Below the pieces are notes generated by a model that saw nothing but the letters and a program-made list of their open reading frames with translations, did not search any database and was not told where the DNA came from. The translations under genes and the position numbers were made by a program. This document shows positions 17,884 to 30,000 of a DNA stretch of 64,000 nt, piece after piece (position 1 is the first letter of the stretch; every line of letters begins with the position of its first letter). The DNA comes from Campylobacteraceae bacterium. Lineage in GTDB: Bacteria; Campylobacterota; Campylobacteria; Campylobacterales; Sulfurovaceae. The DNA is taken from contig JAMOOX010000143.1 in assembly GCA_027065045.1 (NCBI GenBank), positions 1 to 64,000 of the forward strand, written 5' to 3'.

Positions 17884-18023
17884 ATGGTTGGTTGGTAGAT
17901 GAGTTTCCAAATATAAACCTACATTTACCATTAGTAGATGATGATAAATATGGAAAAGCTTATGCTATGAGTCTGCTTTTTAATAATCCTGATAGCTTTG
18001 ATAACTCTAGGGATTGGAATTAA
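17884..18023 (+). pseudogene. C-terminal gene scrap next to repeat
   Basis: A frame ending at the TAA at 18021-18023 reads GWLVDEFPNINLHLPLVDD and then KYGKAYAMSLLFNNP; it is closed by a TAG at the repeat edge and has no start codon. The composition is protein-like and distinct from the repeat. I do not recognise the family. It parallels the truncated gene ends seen at the other repeat copies. Confidence 0.4.
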
Positions 18024-18068
18024 TATTATATTATTTAAAAAATTATTAGGAGAAAAAAATCTTAAATT

Positions 18069-18094
18069 ATAACTCCACCTAGAGATGGAGTTAT
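18069..18094 (-). terminator. Rho-independent terminator after recA
   Basis: A 9-bp perfect stem, ATAACTCCA / TGGAGTTAT, with an 8-base loop, 3 bases beyond the recA stop. On the minus strand it is followed by AATTTAAGATTTTTT. It closes the long minus-strand run ending in recA. Confidence 0.75.
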
Positions 18095-18097
18095 TTA

Positions 18098-19132
18098 TTA
18101 ATCTTCACTACTTATATCATCTTGATTCATTACAAGCATATTTGTAAGTCCCAAAGACTCTTTGACTTTTGCTTCTATCTCTTCTCTTAGTTTATCATCT
18201 TCTTGTAGTAGTTTTTTGACATTCTCTTTACCTTGACCTAGCTTTGTAGTACCATAGCTAAACCATGCACCACTTTTGTCAATTATATCCATTTTTACAC
18301 CATAATCTACAAGTTCTCCCTCTTTTGAGATACCCTCTCCAAACATAATATCAAACTCTGCTTGTCTAAATGGTGGTGCTACTTTGTTTTTGACTACTTT
18401 TGCTTTGACTCTATTTCCTATTGATGAGTCTCCACTTTTAAGTGTAGCTATTCTTCTTACATCTATTCTTACAGAACAGTAAAATTTCAAGGCATTACCA
18501 CCTGTTGTAGTCTCTGGTGAGCCATATCCCATCATACCAATTTTCATACGAATTTGATTGATAAAGATTACAGTTGTATTCATTTTATGAAGTATTCCAG
18601 TAAGTTTTCTAAGTGCTTTTGACATAAGTCTTGCTTGGACTCCTACTTGTTGGTCGCCCATCTCTCCATCAATTTCTGATTTTGGAGTAAGTGCTGCTAC
18701 TGAATCTACTACTATTAAATCAACTGCTCCACTTCGTACAATAGTCTCTAATACATCTAATGCTTGTTCTCCATAATCAGGTTGAGATACAAGTAAATTC
18801 TCTACATCTACACCCAAATTTTTGGCATATAATACATCAAGTGCGTGTTCTGCATCAATAAAAGCACAAACTTTATCATCTGCTTGAGCTGAGGCAATAG
18901 TTTGAAGTGCAAGAGTTGTCTTACCACTACTCTCTGGTCCATAAATTTCAACTACTCTACCAACTGGAATACCACCAATTCCTAATGCCATATCAAGTCC
19001 TAGAGAACCTGTGCTAATAGCTTCTATTGGTTCAATATTCTTATCCCCAAGTCTAATTAAAGTACCTTTACCAAATGTCTTATCAATCTGTTTGATAGCC
19101 ATATCTAAAGCTTTTCTTTTGCTCTCTTCCAT
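18098..19132 (-). CDS. recA: Recombinase RecA
   Basis: Forms filaments on single-stranded DNA, drives strand exchange and triggers LexA-type cleavage. The 344 residues include Walker [11 protein letters not shown], the FIDAEHALD segment, [16 protein letters not shown], and the L2-region [25 protein letters not shown] precedes the coding start. It is the last gene of a seven-gene minus-strand run (agxT-like, hisZ, purA, DUF507, carA, coiled-coil, recA) and is followed by a hairpin terminator. The 58-base gap to the previous gene holds a TATAAA-like box, so recA may also have its own promoter. Confidence 0.98.
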   Translation of the reverse strand: MEESKRKALDMAIKQIDKTFGKGTLIRLGDKNIEPIEAISTGSLGLDMALGIGGIPVGRVVEIYGPESSGKTTLALQTIASAQADDKVCAFIDAEHALDVLYAKNLGVDVENLLVSQPDYGEQALDVLETIVRSGAVDLIVVDSVAALTPKSEIDGEMGDQQVGVQARLMSKALRKLTGILHKMNTTVIFINQIRMKIGMMGYGSPETTTGGNALKFYCSVRIDVRRIATLKSGDSSIGNRVKAKVVKNKVAPPFRQAEFDIMFGEGISKEGELVDYGVKMDIIDKSGAWFSYGTTKLGQGKENVKKLLQEDDKLREEIEAKVKESLGLTNMLVMNQDDISSED

Positions 19133-19190
19133 TATTTAATATCCTTATTTTATAATATCTTTATGATTATTAAAAATATTTTATACTATT

Positions 19191-19418
19191 TTATTGATTT
19201 TCTAATACAATATCTTCTAATTTAGATAAAATATCATCCATCTCTAAATCTTTAATATCACATTTTTCTTGTAACTCTTCAACTTTCAAATTAAGTTCTG
19301 CAATTTTAGCATTTGCTTCATCAAGGTCTAGAGATAATCTATTATTATCTTCATTTAGTTGATTTCTTGTATTGATTAGTAAATCAATTTTTCTTGTAAT
19401 TAGTTCTAATTTTTCCAT
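19191..19418 (-). CDS. Small coiled-coil protein
   Basis: 75 residues made almost wholly of heptad-like leucines and charged residues (NRLSLDLDEANAKIAELNLK). The ATG comes three bases after the carA stop and has AAAGGATAAAAAATG upstream. It has the size and character of ZapB-like division proteins, but coiled-coil composition alone is weak evidence, and I leave it unnamed. Position between carA and recA makes it part of the same transcript. Confidence 0.7.
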   Translation of the reverse strand: MEKLELITRKIDLLINTRNQLNEDNNRLSLDLDEANAKIAELNLKVEELQEKCDIKDLEMDDILSKLEDIVLENQ

Positions 19419-19421
19419 TTT

Positions 19422-20546
19422 TTATCCTTTTATTAGTTTAGAAAATTCTTTGAAGATATAGGCACTTTCACAAGGACCAGGACTTGCTTCTGGGTGGTGT
19501 TGTACTGATATTATTGGAGAATTATTATACTTTAATCCCTCTATTGTATTATCAAATAGATTTATATGTGTAACTGATGCAACTTCTGTAATATTATCTG
19601 GTACATTATAGTTATGATTTTGAGCAGTAATTTCTACTCTGTTTGTAGCTCTGTTTTGAACTGGGTGATTTCCACCGTGGTGTCCGAATTTAAGCTTATA
19701 TGTATCATATCCATGGGCGATAGATAGTAGTTGATGACCTAGACATATCCCAAACATTGGAATTTTGGCATCTATTAAATCTCTGATTTTAGCTTGTTCT
19801 TCTTTTAGGATTAGAGGGTCTCCAGGCCCATTTGATAGGAATACTCCTCCAATTTCACCATTTTTAAATCTATTAATAATCTCTTCACTACTAATACTAT
19901 TTGGAGTAACTTCTACCTCTAAGCCAACATTTGTAAGTTCATTTAAGATATTTCTTTTTATTCCAAAATCAAGTGCTAAAATTTTAGCAGTAGTATTTGG
20001 AGTTTTATACTCAAATTTTTCAATATCGTAAGTAGATTGATTATGAATATAACTCTTTTTTGTACTTACCTCTTCTATATAATTAATATCCTCTATTCTT
20101 GGAGACTCTTTTAACATCATTTTAAGTTCATCTCTATCACTTATTTCAGTAGAGGCTATCATCATCATAGCACCCTCATCTCTAAGTGTTTTTGTAAGGT
20201 ATCTTGTATCAATATCACAGATACCTAATACTCCATATCTTTTGAGTAGTTTATCAAGTGATTCATCTGCTCTAAAGTTAGATTCTCTTTTTTGGTAGCT
20301 TCGGACAATTATACCTTTACAGTATGCCCCCTTGCTCTCCATATCTTGTTCATTTACACCTACAATTCCAATTTCAGGCATTGTAAATGTTACAAATTGT
20401 CCTGCATAGCTTGGGTCTGTTACTATCTCTTGATAACCAGTAAGAGATGTATTAAATACAATCTCTCCTACACTTGTACCAACTGCACCAAAACTATTAG
20501 CCTCTAAAAATATTCCATTTTCTAAATAGATATATACTTTTTGCAT
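19422..20546 (-). CDS. carA: Carbamoyl-phosphate synthase small subunit
   Basis: Glutaminase subunit that delivers ammonia to CarB for carbamoyl phosphate used in arginine and pyrimidine synthesis. The 374 residues contain the N-terminal domain (FNTSLTGYQEIVTDPSYAGQ) and a class I amidotransferase domain with nucleophile Cys in MFGICLGHQLLS and the His-Glu pair in SVQHHPEASPGP. The start adjoins the DUF507 gene stop without a gap. carB is not in the window. argF at 59190 uses the product. Confidence 0.96.
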   Translation of the reverse strand: MQKVYIYLENGIFLEANSFGAVGTSVGEIVFNTSLTGYQEIVTDPSYAGQFVTFTMPEIGIVGVNEQDMESKGAYCKGIIVRSYQKRESNFRADESLDKLLKRYGVLGICDIDTRYLTKTLRDEGAMMMIASTEISDRDELKMMLKESPRIEDINYIEEVSTKKSYIHNQSTYDIEKFEYKTPNTTAKILALDFGIKRNILNELTNVGLEVEVTPNSISSEEIINRFKNGEIGGVFLSNGPGDPLILKEEQAKIRDLIDAKIPMFGICLGHQLLSIAHGYDTYKLKFGHHGGNHPVQNRATNRVEITAQNHNYNVPDNITEVASVTHINLFDNTIEGLKYNNSPIISVQHHPEASPGPCESAYIFKEFSKLIKG

Positions 20547-21098
20547 CTATAACATACCTCTCTTTGCCAACTCTTCTTCATACAACTTCTCATAAAGCAA
20601 CTCATAATCTTGTGAACCAGGGACTACTTCTCTTTTCATTTTTTTAATTTTTGAATATACTATATCATCTATTTTATCATAGGCATTAGCAAATGATTTA
20701 AAAGATTTAAAAATTACATTTTTAACTTGATTTTCATTTACCTCATACTCTATTAAATAATTTTCATATAGCTCATCTAAAATTTTATGAGATAAATCAT
20801 TATATCTATCATCATAATTCATAATTATACCAGCTTCAGGTGCTAATCTTTTTTTAATCATAAAAAATAGTTCTCGTTCATTGATATGTTGAAACTCTAT
20901 CTCATCATCATTTTCATCTAAAATAGAATAAACTTTTTCATCAAGAGCTTTCTCTAATTTGAAGTTCATATCTATAATATTTTTTACAGCACCTACAACT
21001 GCATCTTTGCCTTTTGGCATCTGTATAAATGAAGCATTACTTAAATCTATACCGATTTTTGTTGCTACATACCTTGTTTGGTACTCTTTTAATCTCAT
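20547..21098 (-). CDS. DUF507 family protein
   Basis: 183 residues beginning MRLKEYQTRYVATKIGIDL, with the internal ELFFMIKKRLAPEAGI and the end LYEKLYEEELAKRGML. This two-part arrangement is typical of DUF507 proteins found in Campylobacterota and Aquificota. It is mostly helical and acidic, with no signal or membrane segment. In Campylobacterota it commonly sits with carA, as here. Biochemical function is unknown. Confidence 0.85.
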   Translation of the reverse strand: MRLKEYQTRYVATKIGIDLSNASFIQMPKGKDAVVGAVKNIIDMNFKLEKALDEKVYSILDENDDEIEFQHINERELFFMIKKRLAPEAGIIMNYDDRYNDLSHKILDELYENYLIEYEVNENQVKNVIFKSFKSFANAYDKIDDIVYSKIKKMKREVVPGSQDYELLYEKLYEEELAKRGML

Positions 21099-21107
21099 AG
21101 CTAACTC

Positions 21108-23211
<2,104 letters not shown>

Positions 23212-24318
23212 CTATCTATTACCATAATAAATTTCATTAAATACTCTACTAGCACTACCATCATAATCTCTAATACCCAAATCACTAAGAGCTAATTCAA
23301 TAGCATTAACTACCCAAATAGACTCATAAACAGGGATTAGTCCCATTTGGTTAATTCTAAAAATTTTACCCTTTAGATGGTCTTGCCCACCTGCGATATT
23401 TACGCTATATTTAGTTTTAAGTAGTTTTCTAATTGGCTCTGCATTCTCATCAATAACTGTACTCATAGATAAAGCAGGAGTAGTAGGGTAGATTTTAAAT
23501 CCAATCTCTTTTAAAGCTCTATTTGTAGCATTGGCTCGTTTGATAGTATTATCATATAAAGCATCAAATCCATCTACCTCAATCTCATCAAACATAGCAT
23601 TTAATCCAATAATTAAAGTAGTAGGTGCAGTATAAGCTGTTGTATTAGTTCGTTGCTTTTTAATCTCTGAACTAAGGTTTAGATAATATCCTACTCCACT
23701 ATCAATCTTATCTACTGCCTTATTAGATAATCCAATCATAGCAAGTCCAGGTGGAAGCATTAAAGCCTTTTGGCTACCTGCAATAAGTGCATCAATATTA
23801 GTAGTATCAATTCGTTCTACTCCAACAGCAGTAATACCATCAGCAACTACCATAATATCACTATTAATACTCTTGATATAAGATGCAATCTCTTCTACAG
23901 GGTGTCTAAGTCCTCCAGCACTCTCACTTACTTGAATAAATATAGCATCTATATCACTATTATTACTCAACACATCTTTAATATCATCAAGAGAAGCAGG
24001 AGTATTCCACTCATATTTTAGTTCTACCTTTGGAATTTTAAAAGCATCAGCAATTTTTCCAAATCTCTCTCCAAATTTTCCAGAGTTAATAGTAAGTGCT
24101 TTGCTTTTACATAGGTTTAAAACTGCACTCTCCATAGCCCCAGTTCCAGAACTAGCCAACATCACACACTCAGGCATATCAAAAAGCTTTAATAATCTCT
24201 CTCTAGCCTCTTTGAATATAGCCTCAAATTCAGGCGTACGATGGTGAATTGTACTCTTGCCCATAGCATCTCTAACAGCTTGTGGTACAGGTGTTGGTCC
24301 AGGTGTAAAAAGTAGCAT
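23212..24318 (-). CDS. Class V aminotransferase (alanine/serine-glyoxylate type)
   Basis: PLP enzyme of the AgxT/SgaA group that transaminates alanine or serine with glyoxylate or pyruvate. The 368 residues start MLLFTPGPTPVPQAV, contain HHRTPEFEAIFKEARE and ASSGTGAMESAVLNL, and have the PLP lysine in GSQKALMLPPGLAMIGL. The C-terminal part has IAGGQDHLKGKIFRINQMG, where Arg binds the carboxylate. The exact substrate cannot be read from sequence. First gene of the seven-gene run ending in recA, with GAGAGGATTTAAATG before it. Confidence 0.88.
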   Translation of the reverse strand: MLLFTPGPTPVPQAVRDAMGKSTIHHRTPEFEAIFKEARERLLKLFDMPECVMLASSGTGAMESAVLNLCKSKALTINSGKFGERFGKIADAFKIPKVELKYEWNTPASLDDIKDVLSNNSDIDAIFIQVSESAGGLRHPVEEIASYIKSINSDIMVVADGITAVGVERIDTTNIDALIAGSQKALMLPPGLAMIGLSNKAVDKIDSGVGYYLNLSSEIKKQRTNTTAYTAPTTLIIGLNAMFDEIEVDGFDALYDNTIKRANATNRALKEIGFKIYPTTPALSMSTVIDENAEPIRKLLKTKYSVNIAGGQDHLKGKIFRINQMGLIPVYESIWVVNAIELALSDLGIRDYDGSASRVFNEIYYGNR

Positions 24319-24400
24319 TTAAATCCTCTCTATTTTGCTTATACGAAATTAGTTGAGATTATATCAAAAAAGTGTTTAGAGATAACCAACTAAAAATTTT

Positions 24401-24438
24401 CAAATTATATCTAAACCTAATAGATGTGTTAGTATCAT
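24401..24438 (+). promoter_or_regulatory. Promoter-like direct repeat, copy A
   Basis: Thirty-eight bases matching 24993-25030 at 33 positions. Copy A ends TTAGTATCAT where copy B has TTAGTATAAT, so its -10 hexamer is TATCAT. It carries a partial dyad CTAATA...TGTTAG. It lies 32 bases before the BECR-like gene and probably drives it more weakly than copy B drives tatA. Confidence 0.55.
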
Positions 24439-24469
24439 CATCTTGATAAAGCAACAAAGAGAGAATAGT

Positions 24470-24862
24470 ATGAGTAGCTATCAATATAAATTAAGAAAAC
24501 TTCAAAAAGAAATTAAAGAGATAGGTATAAGAAAAAAGAAGAAAAGATTTAAACCAAATCAAAAAATAATGATTGATTTTATAAATGGTGTAACTAAATT
24601 TGCTCAATTTAAGATTAGAGAAAGCAAAATATTACTTTACAAAGGTGATGATAAAAAAGGTTTTAAACATATTCTACAAAGACACTACAATACAAATAAA
24701 GGTAATTTATCAACTATGGATATTTTAAATATCTCAGATATTATAGAGAGAGGTATTAGACTTTCTAACAGAGGTGTTTCAAATCTATGTATAGTATCTA
24801 ATGGAGATAAGGCAATAATAGTATTCAACCATCTAGGGCTTACTAAACGCTCTATATTGTAG
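24470..24862 (+). CDS. BECR-fold nuclease-like protein
   Basis: 130 residues from the ATG giving MSSYQYKLRKLQ (AGAGAGAATAGT precedes it; nine more codons are open upstream). The N-terminal third is strongly basic (GIRKKKKRFKPNQK). The core has KGFKHILQRHYNTNKGNLST and then IIERG, the GFKHIxxRH pattern of barnase/EndoU/colicin-E5/RelE-type (BECR, PBECR) domains, and ends VIVFNHLG. These domains occur in phage-head proteins and toxins. No antitoxin or phage gene is beside it. It stands alone between two near-identical promoter sequences. Whether it is an active RNase is inference. Confidence 0.6.
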   Translation: MSSYQYKLRKLQKEIKEIGIRKKKKRFKPNQKIMIDFINGVTKFAQFKIRESKILLYKGDDKKGFKHILQRHYNTNKGNLSTMDILNISDIIERGIRLSNRGVSNLCIVSNGDKAIIVFNHLGLTKRSIL

Positions 24863-24992
24863 TCTTATCTCACGGTAAAAAATAATATTTCTATTATTCT
24901 AAAGTAATTATATAATAAGTTAAATTAATTATAAGCATATTAATAAAAATCTGTAAAATAATATTACTCTTTTTCTAAAAAATATTATTTCT

Positions 24993-25030
24993 CAAATTAC
25001 ATCTAAACCTAATAAATATATTAGTATAAT
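24993..25030 (+). promoter_or_regulatory. tatA promoter with palindromic operator, copy B
   Basis: Contains CTAATAAATATATTAG, a 16-base sequence with 6-bp arms CTAATA / TATTAG, overlapping a TATAAT -10 box at 25025-25030. Thirty-three of 38 bases match copy A upstream of the preceding gene. The arrangement suggests a repressor or activator site shared by both genes, with the tatA copy closer to consensus. Confidence 0.6.
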
Positions 25031-25068
25031 TCTTTTTAGAAATTAATATTTAACACAAAAGGATTTGT

Positions 25069-25302
25069 ATGGGAATGCCTAGTATGCCAGAACTACTAAT
25101 AGTATTAGCTATTGTTATTTTACTATTTGGAGCAAAAAAGATACCAGATTTAGCAAAAGGTATGGGGAAAGCTATCAAAGGATTTAAAAAAGAGATGAAA
25201 GAAGATGATGAAGTTGTCGCTTCTAAAGAGATAGATGAGAAAAAAACTTCTACTGAAGAGGTAGCTAAGACTACAACAAACGAACCTAAGCAAAATGCTT
25301 AA
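25069..25302 (+). CDS. tatA: Sec-independent translocase subunit TatA
   Basis: Pore-forming subunit of the twin-arginine translocase in the inner membrane. 77 residues: a short N-terminus (MGMPSMPE), one membrane helix ([20 protein letters not shown]), an amphipathic helix ([16 protein letters not shown]) and an acidic-polar tail. This is the standard TatA plan. AAAGGATTTGT precedes the ATG. argS follows after 51 bases, as is common in this phylum. tatB and tatC are not here. Confidence 0.95.
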   Translation: MGMPSMPELLIVLAIVILLFGAKKIPDLAKGMGKAIKGFKKEMKEDDEVVASKEIDEKKTSTEEVAKTTTNEPKQNA

Positions 25303-25353
25303 TACAAATATAGCTTTTTGCTATATTTCTACTACATAAATAGATTAACAATT

Positions 25354-27036
25354 ATGAAATTAAAACAACAAATATCAAGTGTGATAAATAATGCACTATT
25401 AAAAAGTAATATAGAGGTAGATAATCCAATAGTTATTAATGAAGCTACAAAAGTGGAGTTTGGTGATTATCAATATAATGGAGTTATGGGATTGGCCAAA
25501 AAGCTTAGAAAAAATCCTAGAGAGATAGCACAAGAGGTGGTATCTAATATCAATCTTGATGGTATTATATCCAAAGTAGAAGTGGCAGGGCCGGGGTTTA
25601 TCAATATTACTCTAAGTGATGATATTTTATCTAATGAGATTAGTAATATATTAAATAATGATAGATTAGGTATATCAAAGATAGATAATCCTAGTACAAT
25701 AGTAGTTGATTACTCTGGCCCTAATATGGCAAAAGAGATGCATGTTGGTCATCTTCGTTCTACTATTATAGGTGATGCTTTAGTTAAACTATTTAGATTT
25801 TTGGGAAATGATGTAATAGCTCAAAACCATATTGGAGATTGGGGTACACAATTTGGTATGCTTATAGCTTATCTTGAAGATATTGGAGTTGAGAAGAGTG
25901 ATAGACTCAAAGATTTAGAAGAGTTTTATAAAAATGCCAAAAAAAGATTTGATGAAGATGATAGTTTCAAAGACCGTGCAAGAGAGTATGTAGTCAAAAT
26001 TCAACAAGGTGATAAGCACTGTTTGGAACTTTGGAAAAACTTTATAGATGTATCTTTGGCTCACTGTGAAGATGTATATTCACTACTAAATGTATCATTA
26101 ACCAAAGATAATGTAAAGCCAGAGAGCTTTTATAATGATGATTTGGCTAATGTTATATCTGATTTGGATAAAAGTGGTATGCTTGAAGTTAGTAATGGGG
26201 CTAAATGTATATTCTTAGATAATAGTGAGATACCTGTAATTGTACAAAAAGGTGATGGAGGGTATCTATATGCTACAACGGATTTATCTGCACTACGATA
26301 TAGAAACAGAACTCTAAAAGCTAATAGAGTTGTATATGTAGTAGATGCAAGACAATCTCAACACTTCAAAGATATATTTAATATTGCTAAAAAAAGTGGG
26401 TTTGTAGATAGTGATGTATTACTAGAACATATTGCATTTGGTACAATGATGAACAGAGATGGAAAGCCATTTAAGACAAGAGATGGTGGGACTATTAAGC
26501 TAGTTGATTTATTAAATGAGTCTATATCTAAGGCAAAAAATGCTATAAAAGAGAGAGATAAATATAGTGATAAAGAGCTAGAAGAGGTATCAAAAGTAGT
26601 TGGTATTGGTGCTGTAAAATATGCTGATTTATCAATTAATCGTGAATCAAATTATATTTTTAATTTAGATAAGATGATTAGTTTTGAGGGTAATACTTCG
26701 CTATATTTACAATATGCTTATGCTAGAATAGAGAGTATTTTAAGAAAAAGTGATAAAGATATTAAGATAGAAAAAATATTAATAGATGATGATATTACAC
26801 ATAGATTAGTTCTTATGGTATTAAAGTTTGAAGATATTCTAAATCGTGCTTCAAAAGATAGCACTCCTCATATTATTAGTGCATATCTATATGAGTTAGC
26901 AGGACTATTTATGAAGTTTTATGAACAAAATCAGATTTTAGATAATGATAGCCGATTAGCAATTTCAAAAATAACAAGTGAAACTATTAAGTTAGGTTTA
27001 GATATTTTAGGTATAAAAGTATTAGATAGAATATAA
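25354..27036 (+). CDS. argS: Arginyl-tRNA synthetase
   Basis: Class I synthetase charging tRNA-Arg. I begin at the ATG giving MKLKQQISSVINNALL; twelve more codons are open upstream but lack a family match. 560 residues with the N-terminal tRNA D-loop-binding domain, the HIGH-type motif in AKEMHVGHLRSTIIGD, NHIGDWGTQFGML, and the KMSK-region MNRDGKPFKTRDGGTIKL. The C-terminal helical anticodon-binding domain is complete. Follows tatA; the ribonucleotide reductase gene starts 18 bases on. Confidence 0.96.
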   Translation: MKLKQQISSVINNALLKSNIEVDNPIVINEATKVEFGDYQYNGVMGLAKKLRKNPREIAQEVVSNINLDGIISKVEVAGPGFINITLSDDILSNEISNILNNDRLGISKIDNPSTIVVDYSGPNMAKEMHVGHLRSTIIGDALVKLFRFLGNDVIAQNHIGDWGTQFGMLIAYLEDIGVEKSDRLKDLEEFYKNAKKRFDEDDSFKDRAREYVVKIQQGDKHCLELWKNFIDVSLAHCEDVYSLLNVSLTKDNVKPESFYNDDLANVISDLDKSGMLEVSNGAKCIFLDNSEIPVIVQKGDGGYLYATTDLSALRYRNRTLKANRVVYVVDARQSQHFKDIFNIAKKSGFVDSDVLLEHIAFGTMMNRDGKPFKTRDGGTIKLVDLLNESISKAKNAIKERDKYSDKELEEVSKVVGIGAVKYADLSINRESNYIFNLDKMISFEGNTSLYLQYAYARIESILRKSDKDIKIEKILIDDDITHRLVLMVLKFEDILNRASKDSTPHIISAYLYELAGLFMKFYEQNQILDNDSRLAISKITSETIKLGLDILGIKVLDRI

Positions 27037-27054
27037 AAAAAGGGATATATAAGA

Positions 27055-30000
27055 ATGATAAGAGTTGTAAAAAGAGATGGTAGAGTAGAAGTATTAGATA
27101 TTTCTAAAATACAGAAATATACATCAGATTCAGTGGCAGGGCTTGAGAATGTAAGTCAAAGTGAATTAGAAGTAGATGCGAAATTACAATTTCGTGACCT
27201 TATTACAACACAAGAGATACAGCAGACTTTAATAAGCACAGCAATAGATAAGATTGATATAGATAGACCTGATTGGACTTTTGTAGCATCAAGACTATTT
27301 CTATATGATTTATACCATAGAGTAAATGGATATAATGGATATCCTCATCTAAAAGAGCATTTTATTAGAGGTGAAAAAGAGGGTAGAATTGTAGTTGGGC
27401 TAAAAGATAAGTATGATTTAGATGATTTAAGTAGCTATATCAAACCAGAGAGAGATTTACAATTTAACTATTTAGGGATTAGAACACTATATGATAGATA
27501 TTTATTAAAAGATGGAGATAACTCTCCAATAGAACTGCCACAACAACTATTTATGGGTGTGGCAATGTTTCTAGCTCAAAATGAGTTTGATTGTCAATTA
27601 TGGGCAAAAAAGTTTTATGATATTTTATCTAAATTTGAAGTAATGGCAGCGACTCCTACACTAAGTAATGCTAGGACTCCAAGGCATCAATTATCTAGTT
27701 GTTTTGTAAAGGGTACAAAAGTAAGAACAATTGATGGATACAAATCAATTGATAAGATTATAGAGGGTGATTTGGTACTTACTCATAATAATAGATTTAT
27801 GAAAGTATATGAATTATTTAAAAGAGATTATGCAAGAAATTTAATTACTTTAAATATTAATGGTTTAATAGATGATTTATCTGCGACAGAAGAACATCCT
27901 ATATTATCTATTAAAAAAGATGATATTAAGTGTATTAGAAAATTAGGTAGTTGTCTAAAAAGCCAAAGAGATAGTAAAAGATGTTTTGCTCTAAAAGGTG
28001 AATATAAAAATGATTGTGAATTTTTAGATAAAAAGTTTAGTTCTAGTTGGAATAAGATAGAAGAGTTGAATGTGGGTGATTTTGTATCTATTTCATATCC
28101 TAAACATATTCATAAAAAAGAGATTTATATATCAGATTATATACAAACAAAAAATATTATCACTAAAGATAATAAGATAATGTTTAAGCGTTCATCTAAC
28201 TCTTTTTATAGTTGTGAGAGAAGTTTTTTAAATAATCAAATTAAACCTGTTAATAATAAAATAGAGTTATCAAAAGATTTTATGCTTTTAATAGGTTACT
28301 TTTTAGCAGAGGGTCATATTGCCAAAGATATGACATCTATTACTTTTACATTTGCTTCTAAAGAGACTCTATATATTCAAGAGACCAAAAAGATTTTAGA
28401 AGATATATTTGATGTAAATGTAAATATTAATCCTAATAGAGATAATAGTGTAAATGTATATGTACATAGTAAGATTGTTGGACTATTCTTTGATAAACTA
28501 ATAGGTACAGGCTTTGATAAAAAACTACTCAATAATGATTTACTTTTTGCAAATCCAGAAGTACAAAAATATCTTTTAATAGGTGCAATTCGTGGAGATG
28601 GGTGTGCATTAAAAGAGGGTTACCAATTAACAATGTCTAATAAAAGACTTATTAAACAACTATTTGAAATATCATTAAGATGTGGATTATCACCTTATAT
28701 GAAGAGAGACTTTAGAAAACATAAATTAGCTACAATTAAAGCAAGTCATCTAAAAATAGGTGTAAATAGTGATAAATATTTTATATTAAGTGTAAATAAG
28801 AATATAGAGAAAATAAACTTTAATCCAAAAGCTTCATCAACTCTAAGATATTTTTGGTTGAATAATGAATATTTTATGAAAATTATAGAGAGAGAAGATA
28901 AATATTTAGAAGATAAAGTTTATAATATAGAAGTAGAAGAAGACCACTCATATAGTGTATCAGGAGTAAATGTTCATAACTGTTATATTGGCTCAACAGC
29001 AGATAATATAGAGGGTATTTTTGATGCTTATAAAGAGATGGCACTATTATCTAAATTTGGTGGTGGAATTGGTTGGGATTGGTCATTAGTTCGTGGAATG
29101 GGTTCATTTATTGATGGACATAAACACGCTGCTGGTGGGATTGTACCATTTCTAAAGATTGCTAATGATGTGGCTATTGCAGTTGATCAATTAGGTTGTG
29201 TGGCTAAGAACTCGTTTGTTAGAGTATTACAGAGTGTAGAGACAGATAAATTTAATCATAACTTTAGAAGAGAGTATCAAGAACACTCTTTAAATAGAGA
29301 TGAGATTATAGGGATTATTACTACTCATATTAAAAACTTTACATTTAAATATGGTAAACTAGATAAAAGTGATGTTTATGATTTATTAAAAGATTATATT
29401 ACAGGTTTATCTCTAGTAGATATTTGTACAAAATTCAATCTTTCAAGAGACCAATACAAGAGACTTATTGGCAAGTATAAAAAGATAAATAAGGGAATAC
29501 CTTATGGATTTATTATGCTTAATAAATATCCAAATTATGCGATACATCAAAGTGGAGTTATAATTAATTTAATCTCTCTAAAATTATTAAATACCACTAT
29601 TGATAGAAAAGGTTATGTTAGAGTTAGTATAGGTAAAAAATCATTGCCTTTACATAAATTATTGGTAGATACTTTTTTAGATACACCTAATGATATTAAG
29701 TTCACAATAGACCATATAGATAATGATAAACTCAATAACTCTTTGGATAATTTCAAACTTATATCAAATGAGGATAATATATCAAAAGGTTGGGAGAGTT
29801 CTAAAGAAAAACGAATAGAGATGTCAAGAGTAAGAAAACATCTATCTCATAACTTTAAATTAAAAGGTGATAGACGAAATACACAAGATATAAATATAAT
29901 CAAAATATCTACAAAAGTTATCCCTATTTCTGAAGCTAGAATAGGTGATTTGGTAGAGAGTTTTAATATAGAATTAAACAAAGTTCAATATAAAAAAATT

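Noticed and set aside
24863-25068. tRNA or small RNA gene between the BECR-like gene and tatA
   Set aside because: No cloverleaf elements (GGTTCRA-type arm, anticodon stem) are present; the only structure is the operator dyad in the duplicated promoter.
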